Shown here: positions 15,207 to 22,912 of the stretch, piece by piece
Numbering within the stretch: the first letter of the stretch is position 1
Layout: each line of letters opens with the position of its first letter
Assembly: GCA_035497315.1 (NCBI GenBank)
Contig: DATJDU010000047.1
Location: 1 to 26,256 of the forward strand
Source: Andeanibacterium sp035497315
GTDB taxonomy: Bacteria; Pseudomonadota; Alphaproteobacteria; Sphingomonadales; Sphingomonadaceae
Length of the DNA stretch: 26,256 nucleotides
Direction: 5' to 3'
Notes under the pieces: model-generated
Database searches by the model: none
What the model was told of the DNA's origin: nothing
Seen by the model: only the letters and a program-made list of their open reading frames with translations
Program-made: the position numbers and the translations under genes

Positions 15207-16199
15207 TCAGGCGGCGCTGGAACGTCTCGCCCGGTTGCGCGTATCGCGCGGCGCCTCGCCAAAACGTTCGCGATAGGCCCGGCTGAAATGGGCCGACTGG
15301 TTGAAACCCCAGCGGAAACAGATTTCGGAGATGCTGAGCTGAGTATGGAGCGGGCTCGCCAGTTCGGCCCTCGCGCGCTCCAGCCGGCGGGACTTGAGAT
15401 AGCCCGTCACGGTCTGGCCGAAGCGGGCGAACAATTGCTGGAGATAGCGCACCGATACGCCCTCGCCGCTGGCAATCGCCTGCACGGTGAGTTCCGGATC
15501 GCCCAGCTGGCTCTCAAGCGTGCGGCAGATACGCTCATATTGCCGGGCGCGGTGGCCCATCGACCCGCCCTTGCCCGCAAAGCCTCCGGAACGAGCGACA
15601 ACAGGCACCAGAAGTTCTATCAGCGCGCTTTCGATCGGCCCCAGATCGCCGGGATGCCCCTCGTCCAGCGAGGCGGCAAGGCTGTGCAGCAGTGCCAGCA
15701 GCGCATGGCCGGCCATGGTTCCGGGCTCCACGATGGAAACCCGCGCGGCCAGCGGGGCCAGCAGCCGTGCATCAATGGCAACGCTGGGAATGCGCACGAA
15801 GAGCTGCCGGAATGGCCCCGCATATTGCAGCGAGGCATCGACGCCGGTAGCGCCATAGATCAGCATGGTGGGCGAAAGCGCCACTGGCGCATCGTCGGTG
15901 CTCAGGTGAGCGTCGCCATCGATCAGCAGGCCCATCCACAGGCCAGGCTCCGCATCGGGCGTCCGCCCGGCAATCGACTGGGCACCGCCCGATACCAGAG
16001 AGAAGTCGAACCCCATGGGCGAAGTGACGGCCAGTACCCTGCCGACCGCCTCGGCTTCGGGAGCCGGGCCGGCGAAAGGCAAGTGCAGCCGCCGCATGGC
16101 ATCGGCCCATGCGGCGGCGCGCTCGCCATGCGGCAGGCTTGCCGCATCGAAAGACCAGGCCGCCCGGTCGTCAGTCACGGCCCTGCCCTTTCCGCTCAT
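15207..16199 (-). CDS. AraC-family transcriptional regulator
   Basis: This 330-residue regulator has an AraC_binding_2-like sensor domain (about 1-200) and a C-terminal double helix-turn-helix (about 218-318: VQAIASGEGVSVRYLQQLF and ISEICFRWGFNQSAHFSRAY). The DNA-binding half is strikingly like that of the fusion protein at 10982-13309; both read RRLER, then SPLHTQ, SIS, FRWGFN or FQWGFN, SA, FSRA in register. The two may thus recognise similar sites. Its start overlaps the formamidase stop by four bases (ATGA, 16196-16199), so its amount is tied to the enzyme. It is a likely activator of this operon in response to the substrate; that is inference from position. Confidence 0.92.
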   Translation of the reverse strand: MSGKGRAVTDDRAAWSFDAASLPHGERAAAWADAMRRLHLPFAGPAPEAEAVGRVLAVTSPMGFDFSLVSGGAQSIAGRTPDAEPGLWMGLLIDGDAHLSTDDAPVALSPTMLIYGATGVDASLQYAGPFRQLFVRIPSVAIDARLLAPLAARVSIVEPGTMAGHALLALLHSLAASLDEGHPGDLGPIESALIELLVPVVARSGGFAGKGGSMGHRARQYERICRTLESQLGDPELTVQAIASGEGVSVRYLQQLFARFGQTVTGYLKSRRLERARAELASPLHTQLSISEICFRWGFNQSAHFSRAYRERFGEAPRDTRNRARRSSAA

Positions 16200-17287
16200 T
16201 CCGGATCGCGCACGCTTCCCTTGGCCGGGAATATCCCGCGATCGATCCTGACATGGATGCCCTGGGTTCCGTCTACTACCTGCGTCACGCCGAAGTCCGC
16301 CGCGACACTCATCAGCGAATAAGCATCGGTCTTGGATAGGCCCTGATGCTCATTGAGCAGGTGGAGCATATCCATCGATGCGCTCTTCATCGCCTGATCC
16401 AGATCCGCGCCAAAGCCATGGACAATCCAGTGATCAGGCGTTTCGAGCAACGGCGAAGGGAATTTGAAATCCTTGCGCAGGATGATCTGGAACAGCACAT
16501 CGAGCGAGGATTCGATCGCCGTGCCGCTGATCTCGCCATCGCCCTGGCTGACGTGCGGATCGCCGATCGAGAACAGCCCACCCTTCACCTGCACCGGATA
16601 ATACATCCGCGAATTGGCGCCGATCCGCCAATTGTCGATATTGCCTCCATGCAGACCCGGGGGAATGGTGCTGACCGGCTCGTTCACCGCAGGAGCCACG
16701 CCTGCCGTGCCCAGATGCGGACGGGCGGGAATGGTGATCCCTTCCAGCGCAGGCTGGCGGTCGCAGCTGGGGCAATGGGTGATGCGACCCGGGACGAGGT
16801 AAGTTTCCTCCACATCATAAGCATAGAGCGCCCGAGCAGTGTTGGCGTTGGGGTCCAGCTCGTAGATCGTGACCCGCTCGGTCTCGCCGAACTCCTTGTA
16901 GAGATGGCCCCAATTGGCCTGCAGGTTGGAACCGTAATTGAAGCGCGGGCTCATCTGGAAATAACGCACTTCCAGCATGTCGCCAGGCTCCGCGCCTTCG
17001 ACGAAAATCGGGCCGGTCATGATGTGGCAGCCCGGAGCGCGGGTGGAGGGATCGATCTCGGTGAAGATGCGCTGGATGTCCTCGTCGAACATCAGCTCCG
17101 GATCGTCACCGGCGTGGTGCGTCACCGCCTGCGCCATGATCAGATCGCCGCTCTTCACGGTCAGCGCCGGCTTCAGTTCGGGCGAGAAGAAACCCCAGTG
17201 AACCGTCTCGGGCGTAGCCCTCAGATAATGCAGCGCCTTGGGCTGGACTTCCGCCCGCCTCAAACCGTGGTCGCAGATCAACGCCAT
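16196..17287 (-). CDS. Acetamidase/formamidase family protein
   Basis: This 363-residue enzyme belongs to the FmdA/AmdA family, which hydrolyses formamide or short aliphatic amides to the acid and ammonia. The segments ETVHWGFFSPELKP, TGPIFVEGAEPGDMLEV, IPARPHLGTAGVAP, GLHGGNIDNW and HVSQGDGEISGTAIE are those of the family in the right order. A CPxC pair (C172, C175) in THCPSCDRQP may bind a metal. I start at 17287, where GGGGA lies five bases upstream; the frame continues to 17329 but without a site. It lies 48 bases after the extradiol dioxygenase gene and overlaps the AraC gene, within one operon. The natural amide could be formamide released by ring cleavage, which is speculation. Confidence 0.93.
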   Translation of the reverse strand: MALICDHGLRRAEVQPKALHYLRATPETVHWGFFSPELKPALTVKSGDLIMAQAVTHHAGDDPELMFDEDIQRIFTEIDPSTRAPGCHIMTGPIFVEGAEPGDMLEVRYFQMSPRFNYGSNLQANWGHLYKEFGETERVTIYELDPNANTARALYAYDVEETYLVPGRITHCPSCDRQPALEGITIPARPHLGTAGVAPAVNEPVSTIPPGLHGGNIDNWRIGANSRMYYPVQVKGGLFSIGDPHVSQGDGEISGTAIESSLDVLFQIILRKDFKFPSPLLETPDHWIVHGFGADLDQAMKSASMDMLHLLNEHQGLSKTDAYSLMSVAADFGVTQVVDGTQGIHVRIDRGIFPAKGSVRDPE

Positions 17288-17335
17288 GTCTTTCCCCTGA
17301 AGGTCATTGGAACAAACCGCCTGCTGCAAGGGGCA

Positions 17336-18118
17336 TCAGGCAGCTCCGATCAGGATGCTGGTCATCCCGAGGGACTTGTGGTGGATGAAATCCGGGTTCA
17401 GCGTCGCCGCCTCACCCGGATAGCGCGCGCCCAATACATAGAGCAGCGGCCAGAAATGGTCCGGTGTCGGCACGGAGAGGCGGGCGTCGTCGCCCAGCGC
17501 CTCGAAATCGATCACCGTCTGGGGTCGATCTTCAACCACGGCATCCAGCATCGCGGTGTTGAAGCGGTCGGCCCAGGGATAGGGCGGCGCGTCGGGATTA
17601 TCCCAATCCATCGCCGGAAGATTGTGCACGATATTGCCCGTGCCCATGATCAGCACGCCTTCATCGCGCAGTGGCCTCAGCCGCTGGCCGATTTCCCAGT
17701 GCTGGGCCGGCGAAAGAGTGACATCCATGCCAAGCTGGACAACCGGGATATCCGCGTCGGGATAAGCGTGGACCAGCACGGTCCATGTCCCGTGATCGAG
17801 GCCCCAACTGGCGTCGAGCGCCACCGGGACCGGATCGAGCAATTCGCGCACCCGCAGCGCCAGTTCCGGATCGCCGGGCGCGGGATATTGCATATCGAAC
17901 AGAGCCTGCGGGAAGGCGCCGAAATCGTGGATCGTGCGCGGCTGGGCCATGGCGGTCACCGCCGTGCCCCGCGTCAACCAATGGGCCGAGATGCACAAGA
18001 TTGCCTTCGGTCGGCCGATGCCCGCCGCAATGGATCGCCAAGTTGCGGTGGTGTCGCTCTTTTCAAGCGCCACCATCGGACTGCCATGCCCGAAAAAGAC
18101 GACCGGGAGACGGCTCAT
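17336..18118 (-). CDS. LigB/DODA-type extradiol ring-cleavage dioxygenase (YgiD-like)
   Basis: This 260-residue protein matches the 4,5-DOPA extradiol dioxygenase (YgiD) family in length and in metal-site residues: H11 in FFGHGSPM, H46 in CISAHW, H165 in GNIVHNL and H221 in TPDHFWPLLYVLG. A likely catalytic H109 lies in LDHGTW. The family uses a divalent metal (iron or zinc) to open catechol-type rings. GGGAGG lies eight bases before the ATG. As first gene of the minus-strand operon it would cleave a dihydroxylated ring, with the formamidase, transporter and TauD gene downstream. A catechol or hydroxylated N-heterocycle is plausible; the exact substrate is not shown by the sequence. Confidence 0.93.
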   Translation of the reverse strand: MSRLPVVFFGHGSPMVALEKSDTTATWRSIAAGIGRPKAILCISAHWLTRGTAVTAMAQPRTIHDFGAFPQALFDMQYPAPGDPELALRVRELLDPVPVALDASWGLDHGTWTVLVHAYPDADIPVVQLGMDVTLSPAQHWEIGQRLRPLRDEGVLIMGTGNIVHNLPAMDWDNPDAPPYPWADRFNTAMLDAVVEDRPQTVIDFEALGDDARLSVPTPDHFWPLLYVLGARYPGEAATLNPDFIHHKSLGMTSILIGAA

Positions 18119-18318
18119 GGGAGCAGCCTCCCGGTCGCTTCAGAAGTGCCGCAGGTGGACGGCAAACTGGCAAATCCTGAAATCGCTTCACGCATTTCGA
18201 CGCGCGGCCCTGTTGTTCGATCTGATTGACTGAAGGCTATGGAACGGGGGGCGCCACGGTCTTGCATATTCACGCACAAGATGTTGGCGAGCGGGCATTC
18301 GGACGCCCCCGGAGCTGA

Positions 18319-18804
18319 TTATTCGCGGGTGAAATCTTCCGGAATCTGCGGATTTTCGCCAGCCTTGCCCCATAGGACGATCTCGTTACCCCAGGGATCG
18401 GCAAAGGCGTGGTTGAAGCCGTTGAACTCGGCCCAATAGTGGTTGCGCCACAGAATCGTGGCGCCCAGTTTCTCGGCAGTGTCGAGAATCCGTTCAGGCG
18501 TATCGTCGTCGCCCACCAGCACCCAGACGCGCGGCTTGCGGCCTTCGCTGGCGATGGAACGCGGCTCTACGCCATAAGGTTCGGGGTGAGGCCGCATATT
18601 GGCTGCCAGCGCGATACCCATATGGAGATTGCCGATCTCGCTATCGGTTCCGTCCTTCTTCTTGAAGAAGCCGCCGGGCACCATGCGATGATATTTGCCC
18701 TTGGGGCGGGGATCGTTCTCCCAGCCGAAGACCTGAGCGTAGAACTCGCCGGCGGCGTTGGGATCGTCGGAGGGAATGTCGAAAAAGATCAGCGTGTTGG
18801 TCAT
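18319..18804 (-). CDS. VOC-superfamily (glyoxalase/bleomycin-resistance-like) protein
   Basis: This 161-residue protein has the paired beta-alpha-beta-beta-beta pattern of the VOC superfamily. An N-terminal block TLIFFDIPSDDPNAAGEFYAQVFGW is followed by a second half ending in FNHAFADPWGNEIVLW. Members are lyases, isomerases, extradiol dioxygenases or binding proteins that hold a metal through H and E residues. The C-terminal E in the DPWGNEIVLW segment is present. AGGGG precedes the ATG. It is oriented with the extradiol operon but separated from it by 200 bases without an obvious terminator, and it lies downstream of the Rieske gene. It could act on an intermediate made by either. The exact reaction cannot be given. 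Confidence 0.88.
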   Translation of the reverse strand: MTNTLIFFDIPSDDPNAAGEFYAQVFGWENDPRPKGKYHRMVPGGFFKKKDGTDSEIGNLHMGIALAANMRPHPEPYGVEPRSIASEGRKPRVWVLVGDDDTPERILDTAEKLGATILWRNHYWAEFNGFNHAFADPWGNEIVLWGKAGENPQIPEDFTRE

Positions 18805-18954
18805 CGGAACCCCTGATGAGCAGATTGGGAAACTCGTTGAGCTCTGGCTATCAGGAGTAGCGGTTGGGGTGCTGGCGCGCTGACGAACAAATTATTGATT
18901 TTCGCAGCCTGCAAAACGGAACGCAGGCCCTTGTACCCCAGGGCCGGAATCGGC

Positions 18955-19001
18955 GCGCCGACCGCACCGGGAGCAGAGACTGCCCACGGTGCGGCCGGCG
19001 C
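18955..19001 (-). terminator. Long GC-rich hairpin after the Rieske oxygenase gene
   Basis: GCGCCGACCGCACC (18955-18968) pairs with GGTGCGGCCGGCGC (18988-19001) with one mismatch in 14, around a 19-base loop. On the minus strand it begins 10 bases after the Rieske stop codon. There is no clear T-tract, so it is terminator-like or an mRNA-stabilising hairpin. It would separate the Rieske gene from the VOC gene downstream. Confidence 0.55.
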
Positions 19002-19010
19002 AAAGGTAAC

Positions 19011-20213
19011 TCAGGAAGTGGCGTGCAGCTTGGTGATAGGAGCCGCAGGCCCGCGCCGGCGATCCCATTCCGCCGTGTAGCGATCCACCAGCCACACGTT
19101 GAACTGGCGCTGCGCATCTTCCTGCCAGCTGTAGCGGCCGCGCGGCGCGAATTTGGAACCGAGGCCCTGCTGCACCAGCAGGTCGGTGTGCAAATCCTGC
19201 GCGAAGATGGAATTGGTGTAGTCGCTCGTCACCTTCGCCTTGGTTTCGAACAGCGGGTCTTCCATCGCCTCGGGCAGATAGAGGCTGCCGAAGGTCACCT
19301 TGTGAGAGGTGGAGGAAACGGCATCCATGATGATGTAGATCGCCACGTCATTGGTAATCACCAGCGAGAGGCTGGGCGGAAGGTTCACGAACAGCAGGCG
19401 GTTCTGTTCCTCCTCGCTCAGCTTCGGGAATACCGGGAACAACGCCTTTTCCGTGGGGTTGAAGGCGGCGTTCTTGTGCAGCGTTCCGTTGAGGCGATAA
19501 TAGCCCGCCGTACCCTTGGGCACTTCGGGGAAGCTCGCCTTGGCGCTGGGGATGTAATCGTGCAGCCCCTGATGCAGGCGGCTGGCGTGATAGCCGTCAT
19601 TATTGTTCTCGAACTGGACCTTCCAGTTCCAGGCGAAATTCTCGACGATCGGCTCCGGCCCGCGCAGCTTTTCCAGCTCATAATTAGCGACCACCGATTC
19701 CAGCGGAGCAAGGCGCGAGACGAGAGCTTCGGCTTCCGGATCGAAATTGACGAAGACGAAACCGTGCCAGGTTTCCACCTTCAGCTTGGGAAGGTTGTTC
19801 TTCGCCTTGTCGAAATTGCAGGTCTTGGTCATCGCCGGGGCGCCGACCAGCTTGCCGTCGAGATCGTAAGTCCAGTGGTGATAGGGGCAGATGAAGGCGC
19901 GGGCATTGCCCTTGCCTTCCGCCACCAGCATCGCGCGGTGCTGGCACACGGCCGACATCGCCTGCAGATTGCCTTCACGATCGCGAGTGATGATGATCGG
20001 CTCGTTCGCGTGGCTGGCGGTGAAATAGTCGCCCGCAGCCGTTACCCATTCCTCGCGCCCGACACATAGCCATTCGCGGTAGAACAGGGCTTCCTTCTCG
20101 AATTCGTAGAATTCCTGACTGGTGTAGATTTCGGGCGGCAGGCTCTCCGCCTCTTCAGTGGGCTTCACGGAGGAAGCAAAGCTGTCGAAGAACTGGTCGG
20201 TTAGAAGCGTCAT
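19011..20213 (-). CDS. Rieske non-haem iron oxygenase, alpha subunit
   Basis: This 400-residue protein is the catalytic subunit of a Rieske-type ring-hydroxylating or demethylating oxygenase. The [2Fe-2S] ligands C90, H92, C109 and H112 appear as CQHR and CPYHHW. The mononuclear iron site is in ENNNDGYHASRLH (D206, H209, H214), with D340 in FAQDLHTD as the third ligand. These enzymes need electrons from a reductase, sometimes through a ferredoxin, and none is encoded in this window. The ATG at 20213 is preceded by GAGGTC; the frame is open to 20366 without a better site. A perfect 7-3-7 palindrome lies just upstream, so the gene is probably under its own repressor. It acts in the cytosol on an unknown aromatic or quaternary-amine substrate. 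Confidence 0.94.
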   Translation of the reverse strand: MTLLTDQFFDSFASSVKPTEEAESLPPEIYTSQEFYEFEKEALFYREWLCVGREEWVTAAGDYFTASHANEPIIITRDREGNLQAMSAVCQHRAMLVAEGKGNARAFICPYHHWTYDLDGKLVGAPAMTKTCNFDKAKNNLPKLKVETWHGFVFVNFDPEAEALVSRLAPLESVVANYELEKLRGPEPIVENFAWNWKVQFENNNDGYHASRLHQGLHDYIPSAKASFPEVPKGTAGYYRLNGTLHKNAAFNPTEKALFPVFPKLSEEEQNRLLFVNLPPSLSLVITNDVAIYIIMDAVSSTSHKVTFGSLYLPEAMEDPLFETKAKVTSDYTNSIFAQDLHTDLLVQQGLGSKFAPRGRYSWQEDAQRQFNVWLVDRYTAEWDRRRGPAAPITKLHATS

Positions 20214-20240
20214 TGTGTGACCTCGATCCTGTGCATGCCT

Positions 20241-20257
20241 ATTGTGCAGCGCACAAT
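20241..20257. promoter_or_regulatory. Operator-like palindrome upstream of the Rieske gene
   Basis: ATTGTGC, spacer AGC, GCACAAT is a perfect 7-3-7 inverted repeat beginning 28 bases upstream of the Rieske start codon. On the minus strand its lower half overlaps a possible -10 region (CACAAT), with TTGCGC about 18 bases further up as a possible -35. That position is typical for repression by a dimeric regulator. The cognate regulator is not identifiable. Confidence 0.5.
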
Positions 20258-20432
20258 GCGAGTCGCGCAAGGCCTCGCATATGCGGCACTCGAAACCCGA
20301 AAATCGGGGCCGATTCCGACTTTCTGCGATGCAGCATACGCATGGAAGAGGTGCACGGCTTTGCAACCTGCGAGCAAATTCTTGTCCGTCAGCAACGGGC
20401 AGCTTGTGCGCTCCGGTGCAAATCCGGGCGCT

Positions 20433-22109
20433 TCAGCGCGGGCAGCTGGCCAGCCCACCGTCCTTCCCCGGAAAGCGGACGATAGTGATCGCAGGGCCGC
20501 CGCTGCGGCCGGGAACCGGCTCGATCCGCTGGCACACCACCCCCTGTTTCAGCGCGGCGGCGTAGCGCGCATATTCGGCGGGAAACCGGGCTTTATCCTG
20601 CTGGTAGGGCGCGATGTGGGAGAAGATCGCGTAATCCGCGCGGCAGCTTGGCAGGCGGACTTCATCGACATGGGCGTAATCCACCACCGGGCTACCTTGC
20701 CGTGCATCATCCACCTCACCCTCGGAAATCTGGCCTTTCAGAGCCATTTCGGCGTTGACGCAGCCTGCCTTGCCCAGGGGGAAGAGCATGGTCCAGGGGC
20801 CCTGCATCAGGTCGATTGCGGCGTGTTCCACCAGAATCGTGGAGCCGGGGGCGATGTGGGTGCTTGCCCATTGGGTGGCGATCTGGCGGGTGTCGTGGCG
20901 GCGTTCTTCGGCCCGGGCCTGGGCCGCGAGCAGCATCGGGAGCGTGAGAGCGGCCATCCCTCCCCAGGCAACCCATTGAACCAGCGTAGGTTTTTTGCGC
21001 AGAACCCAGTCCACTCCCGGCCCTGCCAGCCGCCCTAGCCCCAACGCCAGAAAGGGCAGCACCGGCACCAGCCACCGCTCCCACAGCAGGTGCTGGGTCG
21101 AAATAACCAGCAAAAACGCCAGAAAACCGGGGCTTACAGCGATCAGCCAGGCCCTGTCCCTTAGCGTGTACACAAAAGCACCTAAAGCGGCGCCAACGAG
21201 GCCAAGCGTGCCGAGAGAAGCCCTGAGCGGTACGCCAACATACCAGCCCAGATTATCGAGCAGCCCCCCGCCCGTCGCCCCAGGATGGAACGGCCGTGCC
21301 TCGCCCGAAAGGTCACGAATGACGATGTCGTAGCTCAACAGCAGGAACGGCGAGACAGCAAACAAAGTCAGCGCCGGAACGCCCGCGATCACCAGCAGCA
21401 TCCGCCGGTCATCCCCCAGCTTCACCACCCGGTAGAGCCCGGCGCATAAAGGGCTGAGCCCGATCACGGCGGCAGGCCATTTGGTGGCGCAGGCCAGCCC
21501 CGCGAAAATGCCCGCCAGCACATAATGCCGCAGCCTGCCTTCGCGCAGGATGGAAATGGATTGCAGCACGCACAGCAACATGAAGACACTGGCCTGCACA
21601 TCGGTGCGGATCACTTGCGACCATGCGATGTGCACCGCGTTTACCGCCAGCACCAGTGCCGCCGCGCAGCCCGCCCGCTCGCCCCACAGCCGCCGCGCGA
21701 TCAGATAGACCAGCAATACGCAGGCCACGCCGTTCGCCACGATGAACAGCCGCGCGGGCAGGAACACGATGCCCGGATCGACATGCACCGCCGCCGCGAA
21801 ATCGCCCATGTCGGCAAAGCGCCCGCTCAGCAGGCCGAAGCCCGCCACCGCCACCATCACCAGCGCGAGGGAATAGAGCGTGATCGTGCCCGGATGGCCA
21901 AACCATTGCGGGTCCGGCGATCCGCGGGCCAGCATGTCATAGGCCTTCATCATGAACAGGGGCTCGTCCGGATCGTTCAGCGCGGGCAGGCCGAAACCCA
22001 CCCCGTCGATCCGCAGCCACGCCGCCAGCATAAGGATGGCGGCAATCGGCGCATGTCGGGCCAGAAAGCGCGACAGGTCGCTACGGTTATGCGGGGATGA
22101 GTTCGTCAT
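20433..22109 (-). CDS. Multi-pass membrane glycosyltransferase (ArnT/GT39-like)
   Basis: This roughly 558-residue protein has many hydrophobic segments and resembles the GT-C fold of ArnT/PMT-like enzymes that use polyprenyl-phosphate sugars. After the first membrane helix it reads GFGLPALNDPDEPLFMMKAY, an acidic D-x-D-E motif in the first periplasmic loop typical of GT-C catalysis, and later shows WSQVIRTDVQASVFMLL and LACATKWPAA. The C-terminal third (from about residue 410) is a soluble periplasmic domain. The start is uncertain: ATG at 22109 or 22124, both with weak ribosome sites and both within 30 bases of the divergent rfbF start. It probably modifies a cell-surface polysaccharide, in keeping with the adjacent sugar-nucleotide genes. 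Confidence 0.82.
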   Translation of the reverse strand: MTNSSPHNRSDLSRFLARHAPIAAILMLAAWLRIDGVGFGLPALNDPDEPLFMMKAYDMLARGSPDPQWFGHPGTITLYSLALVMVAVAGFGLLSGRFADMGDFAAAVHVDPGIVFLPARLFIVANGVACVLLVYLIARRLWGERAGCAAALVLAVNAVHIAWSQVIRTDVQASVFMLLCVLQSISILREGRLRHYVLAGIFAGLACATKWPAAVIGLSPLCAGLYRVVKLGDDRRMLLVIAGVPALTLFAVSPFLLLSYDIVIRDLSGEARPFHPGATGGGLLDNLGWYVGVPLRASLGTLGLVGAALGAFVYTLRDRAWLIAVSPGFLAFLLVISTQHLLWERWLVPVLPFLALGLGRLAGPGVDWVLRKKPTLVQWVAWGGMAALTLPMLLAAQARAEERRHDTRQIATQWASTHIAPGSTILVEHAAIDLMQGPWTMLFPLGKAGCVNAEMALKGQISEGEVDDARQGSPVVDYAHVDEVRLPSCRADYAIFSHIAPYQQDKARFPAEYARYAAALKQGVVCQRIEPVPGRSGGPAITIVRFPGKDGGLASCPR

Positions 22110-22138
22110 AGTCTCGTACGACATGACGTGGAGGAACG

Positions 22139-22912
22139 ATGCAAACCGTAATTCTGGCCGGCGGCCTTGGCACACGCATTGGCGAGGAAACCGCCACGCG
22201 GCCCAAGCCAATGGTCGAAATCGGCGGGATGCCGATCCTGTGGCACATCATGAAGATTTATTCCGCCAGCGGCTTCAACGATTTCGTGATCTGCCTTGGC
22301 TATAAGGGTTATGTCATCAAGGAGTTCTTCGCGAACTACTTCCTCCAGACCTCCGACGTGACGATCGACCTGCGCAACGGCAACGGGATGGAAATCCACA
22401 ATGCCCGCAGCGAGCCCTGGCGCATCACGTTGGTGGAAACCGGGGCCGATACCATGACCGGCGGCCGCCTTGCCGCCGTGCGCCCATATCTCGATCCCGA
22501 CGAACCCTTCTGCTTCACCTATGGCGACGGGGTGGCCGATATCGACATTGCCGCGCTGGTGGAGTTCCACAAGAGCCATGGGGAACGGGCTACCATCACA
22601 TCCGTCTCCCCGCCGGGCCGCTTCGGCGCGCTGGCGTTCGACCGGCAGCGCGTCACCGGCTTCAAGGAAAAGCCCAATGGCGACGGCGGGCGGATCAACG
22701 GCGGCTTCTTCGTGGCGCATCCTTCGGTGCTGGACCTTGTCGAAGGCCCGCATGTGCCATGGGAGGCCGAGCCGCTGGAACGGCTGGCCAGCGCGGGCGA
22801 ATTGATGGGCTACCGCCATGACGGCTTCTGGCAGCCGATGGATACGCTGCGCGACAAGATCTATCTGGAAGACCTCTGGAACAGCGGAGCGGCCCCGTGG
22901 AAGCGCTGGTGA
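22139..22912 (+). CDS. rfbF: Glucose-1-phosphate cytidylyltransferase
   Basis: This 257-residue protein matches RfbF in length and motifs. The nucleotide-binding LAGGLGTRIGEE is at residues 6-17, RPKPMVEIGG at 21-30, and Mg-binding D130 lies in FTYGDGVADI. It makes CDP-glucose from CTP and glucose 1-phosphate, the first step towards CDP-linked 3,6-dideoxyhexoses. GGAGG lies just before the ATG. It overlaps rfbG slightly, so the two are co-translated. It is divergent from the membrane glycosyltransferase, with only 29 or fewer bases between start codons, so promoters must lie inside one of the coding regions. Confidence 0.95.
   Translation: MQTVILAGGLGTRIGEETATRPKPMVEIGGMPILWHIMKIYSASGFNDFVICLGYKGYVIKEFFANYFLQTSDVTIDLRNGNGMEIHNARSEPWRITLVETGADTMTGGRLAAVRPYLDPDEPFCFTYGDGVADIDIAALVEFHKSHGERATITSVSPPGRFGALAFDRQRVTGFKEKPNGDGGRINGGFFVAHPSVLDLVEGPHVPWEAEPLERLASAGELMGYRHDGFWQPMDTLRDKIYLEDLWNSGAAPWKRW

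Noticed and set aside
16346..18229. Long plus-strand open frame of 627 codons
   Set aside because: It lies opposite the formamidase and dioxygenase genes, which have full family motifs. Its translation is rich in H, R and Q with no recognisable domain, typical of an antisense frame in high-GC DNA.
18260..18281. Imperfect inverted repeat TCTTG...CAAGA upstream of the extradiol operon, with a GCACAA element like that of the Rieske operator
   Set aside because: Arms of five bases with a 12-base spacer are expected by chance, and the spacing does not match the Rieske palindrome.
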